DNA from: Scylla paramamosain
Taxonomy: Eukaryota > Arthropoda > Malacostraca > Decapoda > Portunidae
Direction: 5' to 3'
Length of the DNA: 64,000 nucleotides
NCBI RefSeq assembly: GCF_035594125.1
Contig: NC_087156.1
Location: 11,291,306-11,355,305, forward strand
Part shown: positions 14,176 through 31,375 of the stretch, in pieces
How the letters are laid out: each line of letters starts with the position of its first letter
Numbering within the stretch: the stretch's first letter is position 1
Made by a program: the position numbers and the translations under genes
Notes under the pieces: generated by a model
Database searches by the model: none
Seen by the model: the letters and a program-made list of their open reading frames with translations, nothing else
What the model was told of the DNA's origin: nothing

Positions 14176-16423
14176 TTTGTTTACTACTCTGTGCTGGTCT
14201 TCCCCCGACTGCATTGTACTGTTCAGGTTAACTCTGGCCTGTTTTTCAATTTTCATATTGATTACATCTTTACACAGCTCTGATGAGTGTTTACACTGGC
14301 CATGTATGAGGCAGTATTGGGTAGCGACGTCCCTGTAGGACTTTGTCTTACCTGTATTCACGTGGGACGATGCACCTGGTTTTGGTCTAACAGAGAGATT
14401 ATCCTCTTTTGTTTTCTTCTCCGAGTCAGATTTATTTACTGCCAATTTCTGGTCCTTTTGTTTCTTAAAACATTTTTTTTTTCAATATGACATGTTTTAT
14501 GGCAGTACGAACAAACATTTCCAGGCTTTGCCATGGCTGCCGCACAAGGTTGGTATTGGTCGTCATCTATGAGTGGAGGTTTAAGTTTCCGGAGGGGTAC
14601 CAGGTAGCCCCCTTTTCTCTCTAATCAGGACTGGAAGGTCAGCTGCTGTGTTTCCCAGTTTAAAACTGAAATGACTTGCAGTTTTCTTCACTTTTCCATT
14701 CACCAATGATATGTGAGAGATGAATTCAAGAAGTTTTCTGAAATCTGTTTCATAAGAACATAACATAAGAAATAAGGGAAGCTGCAAGAAGCGACCAGGC
14801 TTACACGTGGCAGTCCCTGTATGAAACACACCTACCTATTTCCATCTGCTATCCCCATCCATAAACTTGTCTAATCTTCTCTTAAAGCTCTCTAGTGTCC
14901 TAGCACTAACTACATGATTATTAAGTCCGTTCCACTCATCTACCACTCTATTTGCGAACCATTTTTTTCCTATCTCCTTCCTAAACCTAAATTTTTCAAG
15001 CTTGAACCCATTATTTCTTGTTCTACCCTGGTTGCTGATCCTAAGAATTTTGCTTACATCTCCCTTGTTATAACCCTTATACCACTTAAAGACTTCTATC
15101 AGGTCCCCTCTTAACCTACGTCTCTCTAAAGAATGTAAATTTAACAGCTTCAACCTCGCCTCGTAAGGAATACTCCTCATCCCCTGTATCCTTTTAGTCA
15201 TTCTCCTCTGTACTGATTCTAATAGACCTATATCTTTCCTGTAATGTGGGGACCAGAATTGCACCGCGTAGTCTAGATGAGGTCTGACCAGCGCCAAATA
15301 TAACTTTAATATTACTTCCATCCTTCTACTTTTAACTCCTAAAAATGAATCCTAGTACCCTATTTGCCTTGTTTCTGGCTTCTATGCATTGTTTCCCTAG
15401 ACGGAGTTCAGAGCTAACTATAACTCCTAAATCTTTCTCGTACCCTGTACCTACCAGAATTTGGTTGTCTAATGTGTACCTTTCGTGTGGGTTTCCTCTA
15501 CCTACGCTAAGCACTTTGCATTTATTGATATTAAATTGCATTTGCCATCTATCCGTCCATTCATTCATTCTATCTAAGTCTGCCTGCAAGGCGATGGTAT
15601 CCGATTCTGACCTAATTAATCTACCTATCTTTGTGTTATCCGCAAATTTACTAACATCACTACTAATTCCACTATCCAAGTCATTGATATACATTAGAAA
15701 TAACAATGGCCCTAATACTGATTCCTGTGGCACCCCACTAATTACATGACCCCACTCGGATTTCGAGCCGTTTCTGTCATACATCCATGAAGTCTGTTAC
15801 GAACTGGTGTGTAGGGATTAAGGCTTTCATTTCGTCAAGGGAGTTAATTTCAGCTGCAAATCTAAGACCCACCTTGGATGCTAGTACCATGAGGTCAGTT
15901 TGACTCTTACCCCCCAAAAATGTTCAAGAAATTTTTATTGAAATTTGCATAACTAGTCCCTATTTCAAGCGGACTAATAGCGCTGGTATTCATGTGTGCT
16001 GCTTCTCCAGCCAATTTAGACTGACGAAAGGGATCTTGTCTTCATCGGTGATCTTGTCATAACATCCTCACACAAACGGATGAAATCATGAGCTCTTTCT
16101 TGCGGGTTTTCTCCGCTAAATGCTGATATTGTTTCAGGAATAGGAAGTACCTTAAGTGTAGTAGATGCATGCAAGGCATGAGGAGAGCCAGTACAGGCTG
16201 AAGCAGAAGCATTAGGGTTAGACATGGTTGCTGCTGATAATGATGGGTATATATTCCCTGATCTTGTAATCAACACGTTTCCGTCCTCATGAGGCACGGT
16301 ATTTACCACTGTAGTGAGTTTTAGTCCCTTTGATAATGCTTCTGATGATCTAGTATCACTATTTTCCGCTTGGGAATGACACTCCAGTTCATAAATTTCA
16401 GCTAACTTCTCAGCTTTACCCAT
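14167..16423 (-). pseudogene. gag: E1 gag, split by a LINE
   Basis: ATG at 16423 (MGKAEKLAEIYELE). The N-part has an Ala/Ser-rich linker and the start of the capsid-like region (IPETISAFSGENPQERAHDFIRLCEDV). A 10-bp deletion relative to E2 near 16050 shifts the frame. The LINE at 14756-15770 interrupts the capsid, and about 35 bp present in E2 are missing at its right edge. The rest resumes at 14755 with FRKLLEFISHISLVNGKVKK, followed by a cysteine knuckle region (CSYCHKTCH, around 14520-14490). The nucleocapsid end has a Cys-His cluster CLIHGQCKHSSELC, with stop TAA at 14169-14167. In living relatives the product packages genomic RNA into particles. Confidence 0.85.
14756..15770 (-). mobile_element. 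L2/CR1-like LINE, 5'-truncated, nested in E1 gag
   Basis: On the minus strand it starts inside RT at NGSKSEWGHVISGVPQ and runs through motif B GVPQESVLGPLLF (GVPQGSV usual), motif C FADNTKIG (FADDTKIG usual, so a catalytic Asp is lost), KDLGVIVSSEL, LYLALVRPHLDYAVQFWSP and a C-terminal RKEIGKKWFANRVVDEWN to a stop just after DGDSRWK. It is open from about 15784 to 15332, then continues in another frame 15321-14836. The 3' end is the short repeat TTATGTTATGTTCTTAT, typical of CR1/L2-type tails rather than poly-A. E2 has no LINE here, so the insertion post-dates the split of the copies. Confidence 0.85.
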
Positions 16424-16466
16424 AAATGTGGTATTATTACTATCCTTAATTAGGTATTAATTACAC

Positions 16467-16472
16467 ACTTAC
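16467..16472 (-). promoter_or_regulatory. Candidate env splice donor in E1 leader
   Basis: The minus strand reads AATGTAAGTG, a consensus GTAAGT about 44 nt upstream of the gag ATG. It is conserved in E2 at 37852-37847. Paired with the acceptor at 10409 it would give a spliced env RNA. Inference only. Confidence 0.35.
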
Positions 16473-16778
16473 ATTACGTTTCCATCGTCCAAAGGCGTTT
16501 CCACACTTGAAGGATGAATGTATTGTTAGAGGTATGAAAATTTTAACACAATTGAAGGTTAAGGGACAAAAATAGAATTAACTTAGCTTTAAACACTTAA
16601 GAGGAAACGGGAACGAGCGGTATGTCCAGCAGAAAAAGAAAACGGTGTTTAAGAGGATAACAAAATTATTTTAATTTGCGTTGTGTTTGCGTTACCACAA
16701 GTGTTTTATTTAATATTGGTGTAGCGTACCACTAAGTGTCTGTACTCACGACTGTAGCCGGAGAAATTCACACGTAAA

Positions 16779-17734
<956 letters not shown>

Positions 17735-17744
17735 GCTGCCACCA
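17735..17744 (-). promoter_or_regulatory. Primer-binding site, tRNA-Leu type
   Basis: The minus strand reads TGGTGGCAGC, 2 nt from the 5' LTR end. Its complement GCTGCCACCA equals the 3' end of animal tRNA-Leu (AAG/UAG), including CCA. This fixes the LTR edge and the element's orientation. Confidence 0.75.
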
Positions 17745-17746
17745 AA

Positions 17747-18448
17747 TGTTCCAGTGTGGTTTTTGTAATTATCAATTCCCGATGGACACTGTTCATTAGT
17801 TTATTACCTTTCCATAATAGGTAAAGTCACTCTTAATGAGTTTCTGTGGTTTTCAGGTGAATGTCAAAGGTGAATGTATAAAAAGTATGTATATTTAGAT
17901 ATATGTACAGAGTTCTGGAGAAGGGTGCGGCGTGTACGGGGCAACGGATGTCCTCTGCGTGGTACAGCGTTACACCCTGGCAAGAGACTACCGGAGCCGG
18001 CACAAGGGACGCTTAGCGCCTTCAAAAAGTGCTGACAGTAGAAATAGGGGCGGGTTGACCGCACTCACATTACATGAATATATTCATAATTATAACTCTC
18101 TAATTACATAAATAAGGCAAGGGAAAAGCTACTTATAGATATAAATAATAAATGCCAAAAAACATTAGGGAGAAATCAATTATGGAGAATACTTAGATAC
18201 TATAATGTTGAATGCTGGTGCTACCGATTACTTATCAATGGCAATAAAAGGAGTATGGAAAGTTCCATGGTGTGTGTGTGTGTGTGTGTGTGTGACGTAG
18301 GATGGTGTGATCATATCCGCCCCACCCTTATCCGCCAACACCCACTATCTACACTTATGCATATATGTATACATACACCTAAATTGCTAATCAGGCAAGG
18401 CATTATAAATACAATACACATTATTATTAATTATGTGACACCGTTATA
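17747..18448 (-). repeat. E1 5' LTR
   Basis: The 702-bp partner of 7962-8683. It begins TGTTCCAGTG on the plus strand next to the PBS and ends ACCGTTATA before TGCA of the target duplication. A minus-strand AATAAA at 17805-17800 lies about 50 bp before its end and could be a polyadenylation signal; the partner LTR has lost it. Confidence 0.9.
18270..18293. repeat. (GT)n in E1 5' LTR
   Basis: About 12 GT units, much shorter than in the 3' LTR of the same element. Confidence 0.95.
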
Positions 18449-18452
18449 TGCA
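18449..18452. repeat. Target-site duplication of E1, right copy (TGCA)
   Basis: Here the interrupted D monomer resumes (TGCATTTTTGC, then GGTATCTAACAGTGT). Confidence 0.7.
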
Positions 18453-21278
18453 TTTTTGCTTTTTTGGTATCTAACAGTGTAAAAAAAAAAAAAAAAACTC
18501 AAAATACACGTTTTTTAGCAATGTTCCTTTTCTTAATATTTAGTGCTATTAACGCTTTTTCCCGTTTTGATATCCAAGTAACTCAAAAACACTAATAATG
18601 GATGTTTCTTGTAATGTATTTTCGTTTCCAAATATAAGGAACTTTGTATGTACTTTTTTTCGTTTTTCTACGTAACAAGCTCCAAAACACTCAAAATGCT
18701 TGTTTTTTATTTTTTTTATTTCTCCAAAAAGGGTATTATGCATGTGTTTTACAGTCTTATTACGTAAGAAACTCAAAAAACACTGAAAAGAGGTTTTTTG
18801 TAATATTTTGTTTTCACATTTAAATTATTTTCTATGTTTTTTTTTTCTCTTTGTGTTTTCGTATCTAGAATATTCATACACACTCAAAAGACACGTTTCT
18901 TGAAATCTTGTTTCCTTTCTCCATGTAGGGTTCTTTCCACGCATGTTCACGGTTTGATACTTATCAATGTGAAATACACTACAAATACACAATTTTATTA
19001 ATGTTAATGTTTGTCTCTATTAATGCGTACTAGTTTTTTTTCCTTCCTAAGAAGCTCAAAAACATTCATAATACACGTGTCTCGTAAAGTCATTTAATGT
19101 CCCTTCAAAGAGGTGTTTGGATGCATTTTGGCGTTTTTTTTTTTTACGTAACAATCTCAAAAAAATATCAAATTACTTATTTTTGCTAATGTTGTAATGT
19201 TTCTCCATATAGCTCTAAAAATATCAAATTACTTATTTTTGGTAATTTGCAGTTTCTCCATATTGCTTACTAATCATGCGTTTTAGCGTTTTGGTACCTA
19301 AGAATCATAAAAACACTCATAATACACGTTTCTCTTCACGTCTTTTCGTTTCCCCATGTAGGGTGCCTTACATGTCTTTTGGCGTTATGGCACATAACAA
19401 TTTGAATAACACTCAAAATACTCATTTTTGGTAATGTTGTTATGTTTCTTGATATAGATTGCTATTAATACCTTTTAACGTTTTGGGACCTAAAAACACG
19501 ATTCTCGTAATGTTCTTTCCTTTACCCTTATCGAGTACTTTCCTCGCATTTTAGCATTTTTCTACGTAACAAGTTCAAAACTCTGAAAATTCACGTTTTT
19601 GGTAGAGTTGTACTGTTTGTGTATAAAGAGTGTTTTGCCTGGACGGTTTTGGTACGGAAGTAGCTTAAAAACACTGAAAAGAGACGGTTTTAGTAATGTT
19701 GTTTTGCATTCCCTTATAGATTATTATCAATGCTTTTTAGCGTTTTGGTGCCTAACACGTTCATGAACACTCAACAGACACGTTTCTTTAAATGTCCTTT
19801 CCTATCCCCATATAGGATGCTTTGCATGCATTTTGGCTTTTTCGCACTTAACAATGTGAAATACACTCAAAATATAAATTTTTGGTATTGTATTTTTCTA
19901 TTTAAAGAGCAGTTCATGCGTTTTAGCGTTCAGAAACATTTGATGTATACGTTTATCGTAATGTCTTTTCGTTTCGCCATATAGGATAGTTTGCATGCAT
20001 TTTGGCGTTTTTGTAAGAAGCTCAAAAACATTCAATAGACACTTTTTAGGTAATGTTGTTTAGTTTTTTCCCATATTGGGTGTTTTTCATGCTTTTTAGC
20101 GTTTTATTGTCAAAAATGCACAAAAACACCCAAAAGACATATTTCTGGGAATATCGTTTCGTTTCACCATAGAAGGTGCATTGCATTTTTTTTTTTTTTT
20201 GAGTTTTGGTGTCTAACAATGTGAAAAAAAAAAAAACACGCAGAATACACATTTTTGATAATGTTCTGTTTCTCCATACATAGTGTTATTCATGCCTTTT
20301 TAGCGTTTTGGTATCTAAGAAGCTCAATAACAATAAAAATTCACCTCTATCGTAATGTTCCTTTATTTCCCCATATAGCGTTTTGGTACTTAAGAAGCTC
20401 AAAAACATTCATAATTCACGTTTACCGTAATGTCGTTTCGGTTTCCCATATAGGGAATTTTGCATGCATTTTGGTGTTTTGGTACCTAACATTGTAAAAT
20501 ACACTGAAAATATTTTACATATTTGATGATATTGTTCTGTTTCTCCATATAGAGTGTTATTAACAAGTTTTTGCGTTTTAGTGCCTAAGAAGCTCAAAAA
20601 CAATCGTAAAACACGTTTTACTTAATATCCTTTCATTTTCACATATAAGGTTACTTTGCATGCAAAGCTGAAAAACACTCAAAATTCTTATTTTTGGTAA
20701 TGCTATTCTGTATCTTCATAATAGGTGTTTTGCATGCTTTTTAACGTTTGGTACGAAACTAGCTGAAAACTCCCAAAAGACACGTTTTTCTGAATATTGC
20801 TTTGTTTCCTTTTACGTGGAGCTTTCCATGTTTTTTTTTTTTTTTTAGCGTTTTGGTTCCTAACGCGCCCATGAACACTCATTTTTTTTTTTCGGGAAAT
20901 ATCGTTTCGTTTCACCATAGAGAGTGCTTTGCATGGTTTTTGGTACCTAACTATGTGAAAAAAAAACACTCAGAATACACATTTTTGGTAATATTGTTGT
21001 TTCTCCATATAGAGTGCTATTCATGCTTTTTAGCGTTTTGGTATGTAAGAAGCTCAATAACACTCAAAATATACCTCTATCGTAATGCTCCTTTACTTCC
21101 CCATATAGTGTGCTTTCCATTCATTTTGGTTGTTTTTATACGTAAAAAGCTAAAAAAAAAAAACACCCAAAACACGTTTCTGATAAATTATTGTTTTTCT
21201 TCATAAAGAATGTTTTACATGCGTTTTAGCTTTTAAGTACGTAAGGACCGAAGAAACACTCTAAATACACTTTTTTTT

Positions 21279-21279
<1 letters not shown>

Positions 21280-21368
<89 letters not shown>
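21280..21368. repeat. (AT)n at the CATATAG site of a C monomer
   Basis: The tract replaces the start of a C monomer up to TTAGGGTGCTTTCC, so it sits where CCATATAGGG normally is. Confidence 0.95.
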
Positions 21369-21371
<3 letters not shown>

Positions 21372-23447
21372 GGGTGCTTTCCATCCTTTTTAGGATTCTG
21401 GTGCTTGACACACTCCAAAAGACACTTAAAAGACGTATTTCTGGAAATGTGGTTTTAATTCACCATACAGAAATTTACATGCACTACGGCGTTTATGTAG
21501 CTAACAATGTGAAAAACACTCAAAATACACATTTTTTGGTAATGTTTTGTTTCTCAATACAGAGTGTCATTCATGCGTCTTAGTGTTTTGGTACCTAAAA
21601 AGGTCAACTGCTTTTCTAATAATGTTTTTTTGTTACCATATATAGGGTACTTTCCATGCATTTTGGCGAAATTTGTGCCTAACAAGTTTAAAAAACATTT
21701 AAAATAGTTGTTTTTAGTAATGTTATTCTTTCTGCATAATTTTTTTTTTTTTTTGCATACGTTTTCGCGTGTTGGTACGAAATAAGCTGAAAACACTCAA
21801 AAGACGTTTTTCGTAGTACTGTTTTATATTTCCATATAAGGTGAATTCCATGCTTTTTTGCGTTTTGCATCTTAAAACGCTCATAAACACTAAAAAGACA
21901 AGTTTCTGTAAATTTTATTTATTTTTTTCCTAATAGAAGGTACTTTGAATGCATTTTGGCATTTTGGTACCTAACAATGTAAAAAAAAACAACTCAAAAT
22001 ACAATTTTTATGGTAATGTTCTGTTTTTTTTTTTTTTTTTTTTTTTCAAAATAGAGTGCTACTGAACCGTTTTTGCGTTTTGGTACCTGAGAACTCAAAA
22101 ACACTTATTATACACGTTTCTCATGATGTCCTTTCGTTTACCTATTTAAGGTGGTTTGCATGCATATTTCCTTTTCCATATTTTTTCAGTATTTAGTGTA
22201 ACTACGAAGCTCATAATCACTTATTATACACGTTTCTTGCAATATATTTTCCTTTCACAATATATGATACATTGCATGCATTTTGGCGTTTTTCTACAGA
22301 AGAAAGTCTATAACTCAACTTCCACAGTTTTGTTAATCTTTTTTTCTCTTTGTTTATAAGGGGTGTTTTAGATGCATATTAACGTTTTGTTATTGAAGAA
22401 GCTTAAAAACAATCGAGACACATTATTGCTAATGTTGTTTTGTATTCCCACATAGGGAAATTCCATGCTTTTTGCCGTTTTGATGCCTAACACTCTGAAA
22501 AACACTCAAAAGAAACCTTTCTGATGATGTTTCTTTTCCCTATATAAAGAGGTTTGCATGGATTTTGGTGTTTAGTACCAATGTGAAAATACTAAAAACA
22601 CACATTTTTTGATAATGTTCTGTTTCTACATATAGAATGTTATTCATGCGTTTTAGCGTTTTCTTTCTTAAGGTCAATAACACTCATGATATAGGTTTTT
22701 GGCAATTACGTTTTGTTTCACCATATTGGGTATATTGCATGCATTTTGCTGTTTTTGTACCTAACAAGCTCCAAAATAATCAGAATACACATTTTTGGTA
22801 ATATTATTCTGTTTCTCTAGAAAGGTTGTCTTGCATTTGTTTTATCATTTTGATACTTTTTTTTTTATACATTTTTGATTCGCTCAAAAATATTTCTGAA
22901 ACTCTGAAACTCTGAAAATACACGTTTTTAGTAATGCTATTGTTTTTCCACATAGTGTGCTATTCACGCTTTTTTGCGTGTAGGTACCTAAAGAGCTCAG
23001 AAATATTTATTATACATGTCTTTCATAATGCCCTTTCATTTCCCTTTTATAGAGTGGTTTGCATGTATTTAGGTGTTTTGGTACCTAACGAGCTCAAACC
23101 CACTTATAATACACGTTTTAGGTAACCTTATTCTTTTTTTTTTTTTTTTTTTCACACGTGCTTTCCATGCATTTAGATGTTTTTGGTAACTAACAAGGTG
23201 AAAACACTCAAAATACATGTTTTTGATAATGCTGTTCTGTGTCTACATATAGTATTTTTAAGGTGTTTTAGTGTTTTCATACCAATGAGGCTGAAACACT
23301 CTCAATATATACGTTTCTGATATTATCATTATGTTTCCCAATGTAGAGTACTTTGCATACATTTTGGCGTTTTTGTACGTAAGATGCTCAAAAAGAATCA
23401 AAACTTATGATTTGGTAATGTTATTCCGTTATTCCTAACATTTTTTT

Positions 23448-23557
<110 letters not shown>

Positions 23558-24238
23558 CATATAAAGTGTTTTTGACATGTTTTAGTTTTGCTACCTAAGA
23601 AGGAAAAAAAAAAAAAACTCACAAAACACTTTTCTGATAATGTCGTTTCTTTTCGCCATATAGGGTGATTTGCAAACATTTGACGTTTTGATACTTAACA
23701 ATGTAAAAAAAAAAACTAAAAACAGATGTTTTTGGTAATGTTCTCTGTCTCCATATAAAAAGCTTTTCACTCGTTTTAGCGTTTTAGCACCTATGAGACG
23801 TTTCTTGTAATATCGTTTCCTTTCTCATATAGGGTATTTTGCATGCATTTTGGCATTTTTCTACCTAACAAGCTCAAAAACTCTGAAAATACTTATTTCC
23901 TGTAATATTATTTTGTTTCTCCATAAAGGGTGTTTTGCATGCGTTTTAGCGCTTTATTACGTAATTAGCCCATAAACTCTCAAAAGACACGTATTTACTA
24001 ATGTTTTATTTTCCCGTATAGTGTGGTTTCTATGCTTTTTTAGCGTTTTCATGCCTAACACGCTTAAAACTCTTAGCGTTTTAGTACATAAAAAGTTTAA
24101 ATACACTAAAAGTAGAAATTTTTGGCAATGATGTTATGTTTTTTTCCATATAGGTTACCCTCAATGCTTTCTTTTGGTGGCTAATACCCTAAACATTCAA
24201 CATCCACGTTTCTTTAAATGTCATTTCCTTTCCCCATA

Positions 24239-25012
24239 CTAGGCACCAAAACGAAAAAAAATAAATAAATTGGAAAGCTCTTTTTATATGAAAGCAAAAT
24301 ATTACAAAAAAAAATATTTTCAGTGTTTTCAGGTACTTACTTAACAAAACACTGGAACTCTTGGAAAACAGAATAACGAGCAAAAACAAGTATTTTATTT
24401 TTTTTATGCTTGTTATTACATTACATAAAATCTCTTGTTTCAGTGTTTTTGAGATAATTACGTACCAAAACGCAGACGCGCATACAGGATACCCTTTACG
24501 AAAAAAAACAAAAACAATATTACCAAAAACAAGTGTTATGAGGATTTTAAATCCTGTTATGTAATGAAATACTAATATGCATGGAGAGTAAGTACCGTGT
24601 ATGGAGAAACGAACAGACATTACGAGAAACGCATATTATGAGTTTTGAGGTACTTAGGTACCAAAATGATAAAAGGCATGAATAGCACTTCATATCGAGA
24701 AACATAACAACATTACTAAAAAACGTGTACTTTTAGTGATTTTCACATTATTAGGTACCTAAACGCGAAAATGCATGCAAAGCACTTTATACAGGGATTA
24801 CCTATATAAATGGGAAATGACATTACCAGAAACGTGTCCTTTGAGCGCTTTTGAGCGTGATAGGCACGAAAACGCTAAAAAGCTTGGAAATCACCCTATA
24901 AGGGAATAGAAAACATTACGATGAACGTGTCTTTTAACTATTTTTTTTTATAACCTATCAAAACGCTAAAACACAAACAAAACACCCTCTTTTGGAGAAA
25001 AGAATAACTGAA
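24239..25012 (-). repeat. HOR satellite, inverted block
   Basis: Words such as GCATGCAAAG, AAAACGCTAAAA and GTGTATTATGAG are reverse complements of the forward monomers, and monomers run in reversed order. Left junction: CCATACT then AGGCACCAAAACG. Right junction: ACTGAAAAGTTTTT then GGTAATGTTG. Confidence 0.88.
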
Positions 25013-25643
25013 AAGTTTTTGGTAATGTTGTTTTGTTTTCCCATATCGGGTGCTTTCCAAGCTTTAGGTTGTTTTGATGCCTAATACCTAATACACTCAT
25101 AAACTATCAAAAGACACGTTTCTGGAGATGTCGTTTCTTTTCCCCGTATAGGGAAAAATACACGTTTCTAGTAATGTTCTGTTTCTCCATGTAGAGTGCT
25201 ATTCATGCGTTTTAGCGCTTTGGTACCTAATAAGCTAAAAAAAATATTCATAATACACGTGTCACGTAATGTCCTTTTTTGTTTCCATATATAATGTATT
25301 TTTCAGGCATTTTGGTGTTTTTGTACGTAACAATCTCAAAAACACTCAAAATATTTGTTTTTGGTAATTAAATTCTCTTTCTCCGGAACCGGTGTTCTAC
25401 AAAAAAATTAATCGTTTTGATGCGTAAGAAGCTAAAGATAACTCAAAACACACGTTTTTGGTAATGTTTTCTACTTCCATATAGGATACTTTACATACTT
25501 TTTGACGTTTTGGTGCCTAGCATGTTCATGAACTCTAAAAAGACATGTTATCTGGATAACTCATCTCGTTTCCCCATATTGGGTGCTATGCATGTTTTGT
25601 CGTTTTAAGTACCTAACAATGTGAATAATACTCAAAGTAGTTG
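25013..25643 (+). repeat. HOR satellite, short forward block
   Basis: Forward monomers (C, D, E, A, B, C, D pieces), including CATGTAGAGTGCTATTCATG at about 25190. Ends near CTCAAAGTAGTTGAG, where orientation reverses. Confidence 0.85.
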
Positions 25644-25971
25644 AGTGTTTTCCTGGATATCAGGCACCGAAGCCCTATAAAGAATGGAAAGCACCATATA
25701 TGAGAATGGAAAACAACCTTACCAAAAAGAAGTATTTTGTGTGTTTTTGAGATTCTTACAAACTAACAAACAGAACAAACAAACAAATAGAAAAAATATA
25801 AAAAAAAGTGCATTTTGAGTGTTTTTAACAGTTAGGTACCAAAATACAAAAACGCATCAAAGAAAAAACGGGGAAAGAAAAAACGAGATTTCCAGAAACG
25901 TGTCTTTTGAGTGGTTATAAGCGTGCTAGGGACTAAAACGCTAAAAAAAAAACACTGAAAGTATCTTTATA
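25644..25971 (-). repeat. HOR satellite, inverted, before LINE chimera
   Basis: Reverse-complement monomers with AT-rich and GAAAAAACG interruptions. Ends where LINE sequence starts at about 25972. Confidence 0.8.
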
Positions 25972-26553
25972 TGGCTTATGGACCTGATGGGGTCCCTCCT
26001 ATTGTTCTACGAAACTCTGCCTCCGTGCTTGCACCTTGCCTAGTCAAACTCTTTCAACTCTGTCTGTCGACATCTACATTTCCTTCTTGCTGGAAGTTTG
26101 CCTACATTCAGCCTGTTCCTAAAAAGGGTGACCGTTCTAATCCCTCAAACTACCGTCCTATTGCTTTAATTTCCTGCCTATCTAAAGTTTTCGGATCTAT
26201 CCTCGAGAGGAAGACTCTTAAACATCTATCACTTCACAACCTCTTATCTGATCGCCAGTATGGGTTCCGTCAAGGCCGCTCTACTGGTGATCTTCTGGCT
26301 TTCCATACTGAGTCTTGGTCATCCTCCTTTAGAGATTTTGGTGAAACTTTTGCTGCTGCCTTGTATATATAAAAAGCTTTTGATAGAGTCTGGCACAAAG
26401 CTTTGATTTACAAACTACCCTCCTACGTCTTCTATCCTTCTCTCTGTAACTTCATCTTAAGTTTCCTTTCTGACCGTTCTATTGCTGCTGTGGTAGACGG
26501 TCACTGTTCTCCTAAATCCATTAACTGTGGTGTTCCTCAGGGTTCTGTCCTGT
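25972..26553 (+). mobile_element. Jockey-like LINE fragment, RT palm
   Basis: Starts at AYGPDGVPP and runs through FQLCLSTSTFPSCWK, PKKGDRSNPSNYRPIALIS, QYGFRQGRSTGDLL, KAFDRVWHKALI and VVDGHCSP to GVPQGSVL. Motif A is damaged: the Asp codon reads Tyr and the Ser codon after Ile is TAA (about 26370), which ends the 133-codon open part. It lacks endonuclease, the catalytic FADD region and the 3' end. It is closely related in protein sequence to the piece at 5281-6157. Confidence 0.85.
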
Positions 26554-26707
26554 AGAGGGCAGGCTGTGACTACCCCTTTCTGTTGTGAGAGACAAAGGGA
26601 AACGTTCAGTGAGGTCACAGGTGGGTTTAATGATAAGTTCACAGCACCCCCTGAACAGTGCTTTAGACCTCACTGGGAGTAATTATCGTTTCGGCAGATG
26701 TCTACTG
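26554..26707 (-). mobile_element. LINE 5' UTR piece, inverted against the RT fragment
   Basis: About 155 bp matching 43297-43452, where it is the 5' end of a LINE read on the minus strand. Shared landmarks are GAGGGCAGGCTGTGACT, AACGTTCAGTGAGGTCACAG and ACAGTGCTTTAGACCTCAC. It lies tail-to-tail with the RT fragment on its left. Confidence 0.75.
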
Positions 26708-30617
<3,910 letters not shown>

Positions 30618-31131
30618 TGTTCCAGAGTTGTTTTGAATTACCAATTACCGCTGGACACTGTTCTTTAGTTTCTTACCTTTGTATAATAGGTAAAGTCACT
30701 CTTGGTGAGTTTCTGTGGTTTTCAGGTGAATGTCAAAGGTGAACGTATAAAAATATGTATATTTAGATATTTGTACAGAGTTCTGGAGAAGGGTGTGGCG
30801 TGTACGGGACAACGGATGTCCTCTGCGTGGTACAGCGTTACACCCTGGCAAGAGACTGCCGGAGTCGGCACAAGGGACGCTTAGCGCCTTCAAAAAGTCC
30901 TAACAGTAGAAATAGGGGCGGGCTGACCGCACTCACAGTACATGAATATATTCATAATTATAACTCTCTAATTACATAAATAAGGCAAGGGAAAAGCTAC
31001 TTATAGCTAAAAATAATACATGCCAAAATACATTAGGGAGAGATTAATTATGGAGAATACTTAGATACTATGATGTTGGTGCTACCGATTACTTTTCGAT
31101 GGCAATAAAAGGAGTATGGAAAGTTCCATGG

Positions 31132-31166
<35 letters not shown>

Positions 31167-31322
31167 GACGTAGGATGGCGTGATCATATCCGCCCCTACC
31201 CTTATCCGCCAACACCCACTATCTACACTTATGCATATATGTATACATACACTTATATTGCTAATCACTCAAGGCATCATAAATACAATACATATTATTA
31301 TTAATCATGTGGCACCGTTGCA
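30618..31322 (-). repeat. E2 3' LTR
   Basis: The 705-bp sequence starts TGTTCCAGAG and ends ACCGTTGCA, matching both E1 LTRs with scattered differences, including an interrupted GT tract at 31132-31167. Confidence 0.9.
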
Positions 31323-31375
31323 TCGCTCGGTCGCCTACTTGACGCGTCCTCGCGAATACAGTGTACCTAACGATG

